This document shows, one piece after another, positions 36,802 to 45,741 of a DNA stretch of 64,000 nucleotides (position 1 is its first letter; every line of letters starts with the position of its first letter). The notes below the pieces were generated by a model. It saw nothing but the letters and a program-made list of their open reading frames with translations. It made no database searches and was not told where the DNA came from. This DNA comes from Methanohalophilus mahii DSM 5219 (GTDB lineage Archaea; Halobacteriota; Methanosarcinia; Methanosarcinales; Methanosarcinaceae): the NCBI RefSeq assembly GCF_000025865.1, contig NC_014002.1:930001-994000 (forward strand). The letters are read 5' to 3'. Both the position numbers and the translations under genes were made by a program.

Positions 36802-38103
36802 ATGAAATACTGGCAGCCAGAATATGAAACCATGCAAAAAGATGAAATGCGCCAATTACAGTTAAAACGACTGAAAAAAACGGCTGCAAACGTCTATGAA
36901 AACGTTCCTTTTTACAATGAAAAATTTAAATCCCTTGGTATCTCCCCGGAAGATATCAATTCAATTGATGATATTTCACATCTCCCTCTAACAAGAAAAC
37001 CGGACCTCCGTGCCAATTATCCTTTCGGACTTTTCGCGACTTCAAAAAAAGATATTGTCCGTATTCATGCATCCTCGGGAACCAGTGGAAAACCCACGGT
37101 CGTCGGATATACAGAAAATGATATTCGTACATGGGCAGACATGATGGCCCGTGATCTTAAAATGGCAGGAGTTGGATCGGATGATATTTTCCAGAATTCT
37201 TTGAATTATGGACTTTTCACCGGTGGGCTTGGCTTCCATAACGGTGCTGAAAGACTTGGTGCAATGACCGTTCCCGCGGGCACCGGCAACACTGCCAGGC
37301 AACTTGAAATGATGCAGGACTTTGGAGTAACTGTAATTAATTGCACTCCTTCTTATGCCCTCTATCTTGCTGAAACTGCAGAAGAGATGGATATTCTGGA
37401 TAAACTTTCATTACGTATAGGCACCTTCGGAGGAGAACCCTGGTCATCCAATACACGAAAAGATATTGAGAATGTCTTTGGAATGAAGGCTTATGATTCC
37501 TATGGTTTATCTGAACTTATCGGTCCCGGGGTTGCTTTTGAGTGTGAGGAGCAGGACGGGTTGCATATATGGGATGATCATTTCCTTGTAGAGGTTCTGG
37601 ATTCTAATGGGGAACAGGTCGCAGAAGGAGAAAAAGGTGAACTTGTCCTGACATCCCTCACCAAAGAAGCCTTCCCTGTAATACGCTATCATACAGGTGA
37701 TATTACCCGATTGCTTGAATCCGAATGTGCATGCGGAAGAACAAGCACTCGAATTTCCCGTATAATGGGCCGGGCAGATGATATGTTAATCGTACGCGGG
37801 ATCAATGTATTCCCATCCCAGATTGAGGATGTACTTGTGGGTATCAATGAGATTACTGATCAGTTCCAGATACTACTCAAACGTAATGAGCATAAAATGG
37901 ATGAAATTACTGTCAGGGTGGAGCTTTCCGATAATGCTTTTACAGGGGAATTGAAAGATCTGGCTGCTGTTAAAAAACATGTCGAAAATGAACTTAAAAG
38001 TGTACTGAATATACGCACCAATGTTGATCTTGTGGAAAAAGGTACTATTCCTCGCACCACCGGAAAAGCAAAACGTGTAATCGATCATCGTGAAGCACTC
38101 TAA
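36802..38103 (+). CDS. Phenylacetate-CoA ligase-like adenylate-forming enzyme (PaaK family)
   Basis: A 433-residue ANL-superfamily ligase that would activate an aryl acid to its CoA thioester through an acyl-AMP. The ATP motif is SSGTSGKPTVVGYTE near residue 92, then SYGLSEL near 233 and YHTGDITRLL near 293, with a C-terminal lid including RADDMLIVRGINVFPSQIE near 322. Methanogens carry several such paralogues without aromatic degradation, so the substrate may be an indole- or arylacetate used in amino-acid synthesis. Ribosome binding site GGGTGATCC is strong. It forms an operon with marker 8. Confidence 0.9.
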   Translation: MKYWQPEYETMQKDEMRQLQLKRLKKTAANVYENVPFYNEKFKSLGISPEDINSIDDISHLPLTRKPDLRANYPFGLFATSKKDIVRIHASSGTSGKPTVVGYTENDIRTWADMMARDLKMAGVGSDDIFQNSLNYGLFTGGLGFHNGAERLGAMTVPAGTGNTARQLEMMQDFGVTVINCTPSYALYLAETAEEMDILDKLSLRIGTFGGEPWSSNTRKDIENVFGMKAYDSYGLSELIGPGVAFECEEQDGLHIWDDHFLVEVLDSNGEQVAEGEKGELVLTSLTKEAFPVIRYHTGDITRLLESECACGRTSTRISRIMGRADDMLIVRGINVFPSQIEDVLVGINEITDQFQILLKRNEHKMDEITVRVELSDNAFTGELKDLAAVKKHVENELKSVLNIRTNVDLVEKGTIPRTTGKAKRVIDHREAL

Positions 38104-38119
38104 ATGGAAGTTTAAATAT

Positions 38120-38968
38120 ATGCCACATGTAATGGAATTATTGGGAAAAACCCGTATTGTTGTACGGGATGGCAAAGTCATCGAGGTTGGGGAACCTGCC
38201 GTAAAATGGTGTCCCCTTTTTGATAAGTTGCGTGGAATCAAGGAAATTACTCCAGAAGCTGCCCGGGAAAATATGGAATTTCGGATAAAGGATTTTGGTC
38301 TTTTCACATCCGAAAGGAAACTGGAGCAGGATGTTTTCGTAGGATTCGGTGCTTCTGAAGTCATGATGACCGGTCTGAATCGGGATATGCTTGATACGAC
38401 TGTCACCGTGTGTGATGGAGCAGGCACTGTGATCACAAACAATCCCAAACTTGTACAGGGAATGGGTGCCCGGATCTCAGGACTGATTGAAACAGAACCC
38501 ATAGATGCTGTAATTAATGGTATCGCAGAAAAGGGCGGAATTGTACTTGATCCAGCCACTGCTGAAATAAACCCCGAGGGTGGCGTATTGAAAGCAGCTA
38601 AACTGGGATACAGGAGAATTGCAGTCACCGTGGTCCATTCCGAAAATGCAGCACGTCTGAGGCAACTTGAAGCTGAAGATGACCTGGACCTGCTTATCAT
38701 TGCAGCACATACCACAGGTCTGGGAAAAGAGGAAGCAATGGAACTTTTCCAGCATGTGGATATTACGACAGGATGTGCTTCCCGCCAAATACGTGAATTA
38801 ATAAAACCCCTTGCACAGGTAGGTACGGCAGTACCGCTTTTTGCATTGACACAAAAGGGTAAGGAAATGCTGCTCGAAAGGGCAAAGGAAGTGGAATCCC
38901 CTGTCCTCATAAATACAATGTCCCTGCCGGTGTTACCGGAACATAAACAGCCCCGGGAACTTGTCTGA
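38120..38968 (+). CDS. Putative methanogenesis marker protein 8 (DUF2099)
   Basis: A 282-residue soluble protein matching what I know of DUF2099/methanogenesis marker 8, which is found in nearly all methanogens but whose function is undefined. Visible landmarks are VKWCPLFDKLRGI near residue 31, VGFGASEVMMTGL near 74, DGAGTVIT near 98, and TGCASRQIRE near 218 with a conserved Cys. The start at 38120 follows the PaaK stop by 16 bases; an earlier in-frame GTG would overlap it. Co-transcription with a CoA-ligase-like gene is noteworthy. Confidence 0.75.
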   Translation: MPHVMELLGKTRIVVRDGKVIEVGEPAVKWCPLFDKLRGIKEITPEAARENMEFRIKDFGLFTSERKLEQDVFVGFGASEVMMTGLNRDMLDTTVTVCDGAGTVITNNPKLVQGMGARISGLIETEPIDAVINGIAEKGGIVLDPATAEINPEGGVLKAAKLGYRRIAVTVVHSENAARLRQLEAEDDLDLLIIAAHTTGLGKEEAMELFQHVDITTGCASRQIRELIKPLAQVGTAVPLFALTQKGKEMLLERAKEVESPVLINTMSLPVLPEHKQPRELV

Positions 38969-38969
38969 A

Positions 38970-39368
38970 TTATTCAAAGGAAGTAATTGAACTCTCCTTT
39001 GATCTTTCCATTTTTGCTTCTATATACTTGAACGCAGGCACTCCCGTACCGCTTGTTTCAGCAGATACAAGTGCATTTACCCAGGGTCCATTTACCATAT
39101 AAGCGGTACCGGAATGTGGTTCTTCATAAGTAGATTGTAGGGCTTTTACAACTACTTTCCCTGAATTGTTTTTAATCGCTACAAGATCTCCTTCCTTTAT
39201 TCCAGCCTTTTTCATATCCTGTTTATCAAGTCGTATGATTGCTGTGAGATTTGCATAATCATCTGAGAAACGGCTATCACTATTTGCTGCACTCTGGAAG
39301 ATATCACGATGAGTGATAATGAGAATCTCCATTTCAGGAGATGACAGGAACTGATCAAAACCCATCAT
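38970..39368 (-). CDS. fwdD: Formylmethanofuran dehydrogenase subunit D
   Basis: A 132-residue molybdopterin-dinucleotide-binding domain protein, subunit D of the enzyme that reduces CO2 to formylmethanofuran (or runs in reverse in methylotrophy). Typical parts are the N-terminal MEILIITHRDIFQ and the barrel segment DLVAIKNNSGKVVVKA. Start and fwdB stop overlap (ATGA), so the two are translationally coupled. It is the last gene of the minus-strand operon. Confidence 0.9.
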   Translation of the reverse strand: MMGFDQFLSSPEMEILIITHRDIFQSAANSDSRFSDDYANLTAIIRLDKQDMKKAGIKEGDLVAIKNNSGKVVVKALQSTYEEPHSGTAYMVNGPWVNALVSAETSGTGVPAFKYIEAKMERSKESSITSFE

Positions 39369-40612
39369 ATGGCCTCCATTATTTTTTTGAGGATGTCCGC
39401 ATCGGCCATTTTGTCCGATTTTTCCATCTGTTTTAGTTCAATCTCTACCCCATCCATACGGATTGCTTCCCCTTTGCATTCCACACCAGTAACAGCTGCC
39501 GGGATTGTCACATTTGCAATTTGGGATGTGAAGGTCTTGCAGGGGTCAATTACAATGGTTGGGATTTCTTTGAGATTTGCAGCTATACTTCCGGGCAGGC
39601 TTGAAAGGGGATCTGAACCTATTATTAGGGCAGCGTCTGTTCTTTTTTCTTTCAAGACCTCCACAACTGAATATTGGGGGCCATGATCTGTGTTTTCCCC
39701 CTCAAAACTTACCCTGTTAATAAAACCTGTCTGGTCAAACAGAAGGTGGTTGAAGCCACGCATATTATACTGCCCGACCATGGGCATCAAATGGAAGTCC
39801 GTCTTCTTGTTCAGGGCTTCCAGGAGATTTTCCATGGGTGATAGGTCAGGCATGGAATAGACCAGTCCCAATCCTGCAAATATCACACCGAATTCTGCCT
39901 TTTTCAGTACATTTGCAAGTTCGAGAATTTCTTTTGGTTTCATGCCAAAAGTTACCTTCGGTACCTTTCCTGAAAGGGCTTCAGTCAGGGCCCCGACAAA
40001 TTCTGCGTCTGCTTTTGGCGGAATACGGTAAAAATTATCTTCACAGATTATCGCTGTATCCGATTTACGTACATCAATTACTATTGCCGTCCTGTCTTCT
40101 TCCCACCCTCTCTGGCGCATTTTTCCCCTGGGGAAATAAGAATATTTAGAAAGATGTCTAGGATGGGAATTTGAAGGATCACATCCCCAGAATACAATTA
40201 CATCAGCCTTGTTCCTTACCTCATCCAGGGTACAACTTTTGATTGTATCGTTGAGAATTGCTTCAACAATAGGACCCTGGCAGAATGACGAGGTATCATC
40301 AATGAAGGCATTGGTTTTCTTTGCCAGTTCAATGGCTTTTTCCTGGGCTTTAAGACTTGAATTTCCCATACCAAATATGAGAGGATTTTTGGCATTTGTC
40401 AGAATTTCAGCTGCCCTTTTAATTGCATCCTGAGGTGTGGCATTTTTTGCATCCACAGTACACTCCAGAGGCTGCTGGCAATTTTTTATCCAGGCAACCC
40501 CTTTGCGGCAGGCGCTATCTATAGTGGTCTTATTTTCTTCTTCTTCTTCTCTGAGTTCTATATCATCACACAGAAGAGCGCATCCTGTACAAACATGGTA
40601 TTCTCTTTCCAA
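39365..40612 (-). CDS. fwdB: Formylmethanofuran dehydrogenase subunit B (catalytic)
   Basis: The Mo/W pterin catalytic subunit, 415 residues. The N-terminal [4Fe-4S] site is CTGCALLC (Cys8, 11, 15) with Cys35. SSFCQGPIV places Cys111 at the position of the metal ligand, so this is a Cys, not a selenocysteine, form. GCDPSNSHPRH near 144 is a family signature. The start is TTG 40612, since GGAGG stands six bases before it; the open frame extends ten codons upstream. Subunits A and C are not here. A ferredoxin-type subunit lies just upstream, and further up are thioredoxin and its reductase. Confidence 0.92.
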   Translation of the reverse strand: MEREYHVCTGCALLCDDIELREEEEENKTTIDSACRKGVAWIKNCQQPLECTVDAKNATPQDAIKRAAEILTNAKNPLIFGMGNSSLKAQEKAIELAKKTNAFIDDTSSFCQGPIVEAILNDTIKSCTLDEVRNKADVIVFWGCDPSNSHPRHLSKYSYFPRGKMRQRGWEEDRTAIVIDVRKSDTAIICEDNFYRIPPKADAEFVGALTEALSGKVPKVTFGMKPKEILELANVLKKAEFGVIFAGLGLVYSMPDLSPMENLLEALNKKTDFHLMPMVGQYNMRGFNHLLFDQTGFINRVSFEGENTDHGPQYSVVEVLKEKRTDAALIIGSDPLSSLPGSIAANLKEIPTIVIDPCKTFTSQIANVTIPAAVTGVECKGEAIRMDGVEIELKQMEKSDKMADADILKKIMEAI

Positions 40613-40628
40613 AGGCTCCCTCCTAAAA

Positions 40629-41090
40629 TCAGACAAATTCAATTGCTTTTGTTGGGCAGGTAACTATGCAACCGCTGCAAAGTATTTTATTCTCTCCGAA
40701 TCGGCGGCAGTCTTCCACATTGGAAAGACGTACTACACCGTCTTCAACTCTCAGGATGACCCTTTCGTTAGTAGGCGCGTTTCCACTACCTGCACCTTTA
40801 GAATCTTCTGCAACATTTACGGGACAGGCGACGACACAATTTCCACAACCTGTACATCTATCCTCATGTACGATCATCCCGGTTTCTGATGCTTGTTCTG
40901 CAGGTGAAACCAGGCTTTTAATTTTTGTGTAATTTTCACTGTATTTATCCTCTTCCAGCATCGGAGTACATTCGTCGAGGTTTTTCTCCCTGGAAAGTAA
41001 GGCTGCAGCAAAGGCCATACATGAGGATTTTCCGCATTTCTTGCAGTTGGTCTTTGGTAGAAGCTGATATATCTCCATCACACTGGCCAT
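40629..41090 (-). CDS. Iron-sulfur protein with FeS (PF04060-like) and ferredoxin domains, fwd operon
   Basis: A 153-residue cytoplasmic electron carrier. The N-terminus (LPKTNCKKCGKSSCMAFA) is the 4Fe-4S domain found in CODH/ACS corrinoid proteins. A ferredoxin motif, CTGCGNCVVACP, follows near residue 80, and a C-terminal set, CSGCIVTCP, with an earlier Cys completes a second cluster. It probably feeds electrons to FwdB and resembles FwdG-type subunits. ATG 41090 is chosen because GTGGTGA lies just upstream. It ends 16 bases before fwdB. Confidence 0.8.
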   Translation of the reverse strand: MASVMEIYQLLPKTNCKKCGKSSCMAFAAALLSREKNLDECTPMLEEDKYSENYTKIKSLVSPAEQASETGMIVHEDRCTGCGNCVVACPVNVAEDSKGAGSGNAPTNERVILRVEDGVVRLSNVEDCRRFGENKILCSGCIVTCPTKAIEFV

Positions 41091-41120
41091 TGTTTCACCA
41101 CTGACGGACAAAAGGAAATC

Positions 41121-41441
41121 TTAGTCTTCTGAATCATTTTGTTGCTCTTCTTTTTTCTCATCGTCTACCTTTTGGAAGAACAGATCACAATGACATGAAC
41201 CATCTGTGGCAATCTCATCCTCATGGTAGATGCAGGGGCAGATTATTTTCCGGTCTTCCTTTTCATCCCCTGAAGGTATTCTGCAGGGACAGTAACCTTT
41301 GCCGTATTTTATTTTGTTGTTCGCCAGCCCCTCAATTACCAGATCCAGCATTTCAGGATCGGGATTTAGTTTGTATCCTTTCTTTTGAGCATATTTAGTA
41401 ACCCAGTTTTTTGTTTTTACTTTGTCTTCTTGACTGACCAT
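41121..41441 (-). CDS. Ferredoxin:thioredoxin reductase catalytic subunit
   Basis: A 106-residue FTR beta-type protein. Six conserved cysteines are in place: CPC (51, 53), CPC (68, 70) and CHC (83, 85). They hold the [4Fe-4S] cluster next to a redox disulfide. It reduces thioredoxin with electrons from ferredoxin, as shown for such an enzyme in Methanosarcina acetivorans. The C-terminus is acidic. It sits 16 bases behind the thioredoxin gene, its probable substrate, and before the Fwd iron-sulfur gene. Confidence 0.92.
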   Translation of the reverse strand: MVSQEDKVKTKNWVTKYAQKKGYKLNPDPEMLDLVIEGLANNKIKYGKGYCPCRIPSGDEKEDRKIICPCIYHEDEIATDGSCHCDLFFQKVDDEKKEEQQNDSED

Positions 41442-41457
41442 AGCTTTTTCACCTTAA

Positions 41458-41883
41458 TCATTCAGATTTAATTCCTAATACCTCTTCGATTGATGCTTTA
41501 AGTTTATCTTTTGTGGTATTGCCTACCAGTTTTTCTTTTACTTCACCCTTTTCAAAAAGCAAAAGTGTTGGAATCCCTACTACATTGTATTGTTTAGCAA
41601 TATCCTTTGATTTATCTAGGTCAATTATTACAAATTTGACCTTGCCCTCATATTCAGCAGCTACCTCTTCAAACATAGGGGCCATTTTCTTACAGGGAGC
41701 GCACCATTTTGCAAAACAATCGACAATTACAGGAGTTTCTGCTTTCACAACTTCCTGTTCAAATGCCAGGGAATTGACTTTATAGAGATTTGTACTTATG
41801 GTTTCTGTAACAGGTTCAGACGTTGACATTGCAGGTTCGCCTTTGCCGAAAAGTCCTTTGATAAAATTTCCCAGTCCCATCAT
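41458..41883 (-). CDS. Thioredoxin with N-terminal extension
   Basis: A 141-residue thioredoxin. The active site is WCAPCKKM (Cys61, Cys64) and the cis-Pro loop is VGIPTLLLF. About 35 residues precede the fold, starting MMGLGNFIKGLFGKG, an amphipathic basic segment rather than a clear signal peptide. It is the first gene of the minus-strand operon thioredoxin, reductase, Fe-S subunit, fwdB, fwdD, so it may keep this methanogenic enzyme reduced or signal redox state to it. Confidence 0.9.
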   Translation of the reverse strand: MMGLGNFIKGLFGKGEPAMSTSEPVTETISTNLYKVNSLAFEQEVVKAETPVIVDCFAKWCAPCKKMAPMFEEVAAEYEGKVKFVIIDLDKSKDIAKQYNVVGIPTLLLFEKGEVKEKLVGNTTKDKLKASIEEVLGIKSE

Positions 41884-42025
41884 TGATCACCTTCAATGAA
41901 TTAGTTATATCTTCCTTCTATATTATTTCTTTTGTGCACAGTGTTCACACAATTCACACGACCGTCATTTATCCAAAGGTATATCATGTCTAAGATGAAA
42001 TCAGAGAGCCACGAAGGGACATTTT

Positions 42026-44380
42026 ATGAGAATAGGAGTATACATTTGTCACTGCGGGCTAAATATTGCGGGTGTAGTCGATATTGAAACTCTTTTAAAA
42101 CAGGTAGAATCCCTGGATGATGTTGTGGTCGCATCAGATATCCAGTTCATGTGTTCGGATTCCGGACAGGAAAAAATTACAAAGGATATTGAAGAACATG
42201 ATGTAGAACGTGTGCTTGTTGCAGCCTGTACTCCTAAACTTCATGAGACTACTTTCCGCAATGTTCTGGAAAAATCAGGCATCAATCCGTTTCTTCTTGA
42301 GATTGTTAACATCAGGGAACAGTGTTCCTGGGTGCATATGGAAAACCCAAGGATGGCCACCCAGAAAGCGTTTGATCTTATCAAGATGGGTGTGGCAAAA
42401 CTAAGGTTTCTAAAACCCCTCAAGATCCAGAGTACACCTGTTAGCAAGGAGGTGCTTGTAATTGGAGGTGGTGTGGCAGGTATTGAAGCAGCTCTGAATC
42501 TTGCAGATACGGGCTATAAAGTCCATATGATTGAAAAAGAGCCCACTATTGGGGGAAAGATGGCTCTTTTGAATGAAGTATTTCCTACTAATGATTGTTC
42601 TATTTGTGTCCTCGCCCCGAAGATGACCGAAGTTGTGAATCACCCTGACATCGAGCTTCACACCCTTTCCGAAATTACCGCAATTGAAGGTTCGGTCGGT
42701 AATTTTGAAGTTACAGGTATCACTCAGCCCCGCTATGTATCCGAAGAAAAATGCAAGGGTTGTGTGGATGAATGTTCAAGGGTATGTCCCGTAGAAATTC
42801 CTTCCCGATTTGATAGTGGACTCGGTAAAAGCCGGGCAATCAATATCCCTATTCCTCAAGCTGTTCCACAGGTTGCATATATCGATGGTGATTATTGTGT
42901 TGGCTGCGGTCTCTGTGCGCAGGCATGTCCTGCAGATGCAGTGGAATTTGAACAGCAGACCACTCAATTCCAGCTGAATGTGGGAGCAATAATTATTGCC
43001 ACAGGATATCGTTTGTTTGATGCATCCAGGAAAGAGGAGTATGGATATGGCATATATCCCGATGTCATGACAAATATGGAACTTGAGCGGCTACTGAATG
43101 CTTCCGGACCCACCAGAGGCAGGGTAACCTGTCCTTCAACAGGCGAGGTTGCAGAGGAAGTGGCATTTATACAATGTGTGGGTTCGCGGGACGAATCTGT
43201 GGGAAATCCCTATTGTTCACGGGTTTGTTGCATGTCAGCAATGAAAAATGCCCAGTTGCTAAAAGAGCGCTATCCGGATATTCGAATAACGATTCACTAT
43301 ATTGACATACGTGCCTCGGGAGAGATGTATGAAGAATATTACACCAAAACCCAGGCCATGGGGGTGGATTTTGTAAGAGGGCGAGTAGCTGAGATTGTGC
43401 AGGAGCACGATGCTTCCCTTTCCCTGCGTTATGAGAACACCTTAGAATCCAGAATAGAGGAAAAACAGTACGATCTTGTCATATTATCCACCGGCATGGA
43501 AGCTGACCCGTCCGCAAAACCAATTGGGAGTATGCTGAAAATGGCAAAACGGCCTGACAGGTTCTTTGCTGTTTCCCATCCCAAGATGAAACCAGTGGAT
43601 TCACATATCAATGGTGTTTTCCTTGCAGGCTGTGCCTCTGGTCCCAAAGAAATCCAGGTTTCCATTGCACAGGGCAGTGCGGCTGCATCCCGAGCCATAA
43701 GACTGCTTCATCCTGGTGAGCTTCGTACCGATCCCTTAAGCGCTCATGTGGATTATGATACCTGTATCGGATGCGGTGTCTGTACTGATGTTTGCGATTA
43801 CGGTACCATTAAAATCGAAAATGGCAAGGCCTTTGTTGATGAAGTTTCCTGCCATGGTTGTGGTACCTGCAGTGCAGCCTGCCCGGTTGATGCTATTTCA
43901 ATGCATAACCATACCGATGAACAGGTAAGGGCACAGATAAAGGCAGCTCTGGAAGTAAAAGATGAGTTTCCTCTTATTGTTGCATTCCTGTGCAACTGGT
44001 GCAGTTATGCTTCAGCAGACCTTGCCGGAACATCCCGTATCCAGTATCCTACCAATGTAAGAATCATAAAGGTAATGTGTGCGGGCCGTGTAGATCCTGA
44101 TTTTGTGATGGAGGCCTTCGAAATGGGTGCAGATGGCATATTTGTTGCCGGTTGCCGCCTCGGGGAATGTCATTATGTTCATGGTAATTATCATGCCCAG
44201 ACCCGTATGGAAAATCTGGGAGAGACCCTATCAAAAGAAGGCTTTGATTCTGGCAGGTTGCGCGTTGAATGGATATCAGCTGCAGAAGGGGAAAAATTTG
44301 CCAGTACGATTGAAGATTTTGTTGATTATCTGAAAGCAATCGGTCCAATCGGCTCTGAACTTGAGGAGGCTGACAGATGA
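42026..44380 (+). CDS. hdrA: Heterodisulfide reductase subunit A fused to an MvhD domain (HdrA2-type)
   Basis: A 784-residue soluble flavoprotein. The N-terminal domain begins with CHCG. The FAD site is IGGGVAG (146-152). Ferredoxin motifs follow: CKGCVDECSRVC near 246, CVGCGLCAQACP near 291, then CIGCGVC and CHGCGTC near 580-615. Residues of about 640-770 are an MvhD domain (FLCNWCSYASADLAG, CAGRVDPDFV, GCRLGECHY). This matches HdrA2 of M. acetivorans, which bifurcates electrons between ferredoxin, heterodisulfide and F420. HdrB and HdrC are not adjacent. It overlaps the polyferredoxin start by four bases. Confidence 0.93.
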   Translation: MRIGVYICHCGLNIAGVVDIETLLKQVESLDDVVVASDIQFMCSDSGQEKITKDIEEHDVERVLVAACTPKLHETTFRNVLEKSGINPFLLEIVNIREQCSWVHMENPRMATQKAFDLIKMGVAKLRFLKPLKIQSTPVSKEVLVIGGGVAGIEAALNLADTGYKVHMIEKEPTIGGKMALLNEVFPTNDCSICVLAPKMTEVVNHPDIELHTLSEITAIEGSVGNFEVTGITQPRYVSEEKCKGCVDECSRVCPVEIPSRFDSGLGKSRAINIPIPQAVPQVAYIDGDYCVGCGLCAQACPADAVEFEQQTTQFQLNVGAIIIATGYRLFDASRKEEYGYGIYPDVMTNMELERLLNASGPTRGRVTCPSTGEVAEEVAFIQCVGSRDESVGNPYCSRVCCMSAMKNAQLLKERYPDIRITIHYIDIRASGEMYEEYYTKTQAMGVDFVRGRVAEIVQEHDASLSLRYENTLESRIEEKQYDLVILSTGMEADPSAKPIGSMLKMAKRPDRFFAVSHPKMKPVDSHINGVFLAGCASGPKEIQVSIAQGSAAASRAIRLLHPGELRTDPLSAHVDYDTCIGCGVCTDVCDYGTIKIENGKAFVDEVSCHGCGTCSAACPVDAISMHNHTDEQVRAQIKAALEVKDEFPLIVAFLCNWCSYASADLAGTSRIQYPTNVRIIKVMCAGRVDPDFVMEAFEMGADGIFVAGCRLGECHYVHGNYHAQTRMENLGETLSKEGFDSGRLRVEWISAAEGEKFASTIEDFVDYLKAIGPIGSELEEADR

Positions 44381-45690
44381 GTGAGGAGCTGGAAGAAAAA
44401 TGTGCTGTAGAACATTCCCTTTCCGTGGAAAAGGAAATGGATGTGGAAGGCAGTCACATTATGTATCGGCAAAGAACCGATAAGGGTACAAGAACACTTG
44501 ATTACGATTACAAAAGGTGTATTGGTTGTGGCCTTTGTGTCCGGATATGTCCCACTGAGGCCCTTGAAGCCGGTCCCATACATGAGATCGCCACTGGAAT
44601 GGATGCCCCTCCTGTAATGCTGGATCTTGATAAATGCACATTCTGCTCCATGTGTGCCAATTTCTGTCCTGTAAATGCATTTCGGATGTCTGCAGAAGGT
44701 GATTTGCCGGAAGATGACCTGTTCCCTGTTTTGGAAGGACGGGCAATGATAAATGAAAAATGTCTTCCATGTCTGCTTTGTGAGGCAACCTGTCCCGAGG
44801 ATGCAATTGACCTTGAGCTTGAAATGCAGACCAAGGAGGAACTTGCCCCATTTAAGGAAGGCGAAGAAGGCGTGATAACCATTGATGAGGATAAGTGCAC
44901 ACTTTGTGGTCTTTGTGCACGTTTTTGTGATGCTTTCATGCTGCTTGAAAAGGAACCGGGCCCGTTGGATCCCACGCCTTTTGAACAGCTACTTGTGGAT
45001 GAGGACCAGTGTGATTACTGTGTTTTGTGTGCAGACATCTGTCCGGAAGATGCTATCGAGGTGAAGGGGACAAGACGTGGGGAAGCACCCGTAATAGAGG
45101 GTGGTGCCCGGATTGATCCGGAGAAATGCACGGTATGCGGTTGGTGCGATATTGTTTGTCCCTATGATGCAGTGGATATTACCAAACCTTTTGAGGGTGA
45201 GTTAAAGCTTATCGATGCAAACATAAACAAATGTGACCCTACAGGTTGTCATGCCTGCTTCAATGTCTGCCCTTCCCATCTCTGGTATATTCCCGAAAGC
45301 GGGCAAAAAATAGCCGCCAGGGATGATCTCTGTACTTACTGTGGGGCCTGTGAAAACGCCTGTCCTGATAATGTAATGGAAGTGAAGAGGGATAGTGTGC
45401 GCCATTCCCCGATACCCTATACCCCATGGTCAAAACAATGGGAAGATGCTATTGATGCACTGGTAAGTGGCGATCGTAAAAGGCCGGATACCTCAAGAGT
45501 CCTGGAAATGCCTGAAGAAAAAGCAAAGGAGCACATTGATATCGAATTCCCGGAAATTGATGAAAATTTACAGGAAAAAGTAAAGGAGAAAATGGAAAAG
45601 CTGCGCCCTGCTCTTAAAGATGTAAAATTAAGGCGTAAATGGGAAAAAAGAAAAGAAGGTACAGAGCAAATTTCAGATATCGAAAAATAA
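44377..45690 (+). CDS. Polyferredoxin with eight [4Fe-4S] motifs
   Basis: A 437-residue acidic electron-transfer protein. I count eight cluster motifs: seven canonical CxxCxxCxxxC sets, starting with CIGCGLCVRICP near residue 49, and one variant with CDPTGC near 288. A Lys/Glu-rich helical tail (about 370-437) follows. It overlaps hdrA (ATGA), so it is translationally coupled and very likely shuttles electrons to or from HdrA, as MvhB-type polyferredoxins do. Ribosome binding site GGAGG lies in the end of hdrA. Confidence 0.9.
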   Translation: MSEELEEKCAVEHSLSVEKEMDVEGSHIMYRQRTDKGTRTLDYDYKRCIGCGLCVRICPTEALEAGPIHEIATGMDAPPVMLDLDKCTFCSMCANFCPVNAFRMSAEGDLPEDDLFPVLEGRAMINEKCLPCLLCEATCPEDAIDLELEMQTKEELAPFKEGEEGVITIDEDKCTLCGLCARFCDAFMLLEKEPGPLDPTPFEQLLVDEDQCDYCVLCADICPEDAIEVKGTRRGEAPVIEGGARIDPEKCTVCGWCDIVCPYDAVDITKPFEGELKLIDANINKCDPTGCHACFNVCPSHLWYIPESGQKIAARDDLCTYCGACENACPDNVMEVKRDSVRHSPIPYTPWSKQWEDAIDALVSGDRKRPDTSRVLEMPEEKAKEHIDIEFPEIDENLQEKVKEKMEKLRPALKDVKLRRKWEKRKEGTEQISDIEK

Positions 45691-45741
45691 CTATTTTATA
45701 TCTTTACATGTTCTTGTTTAGCAGATATTGGTGATATCCAT

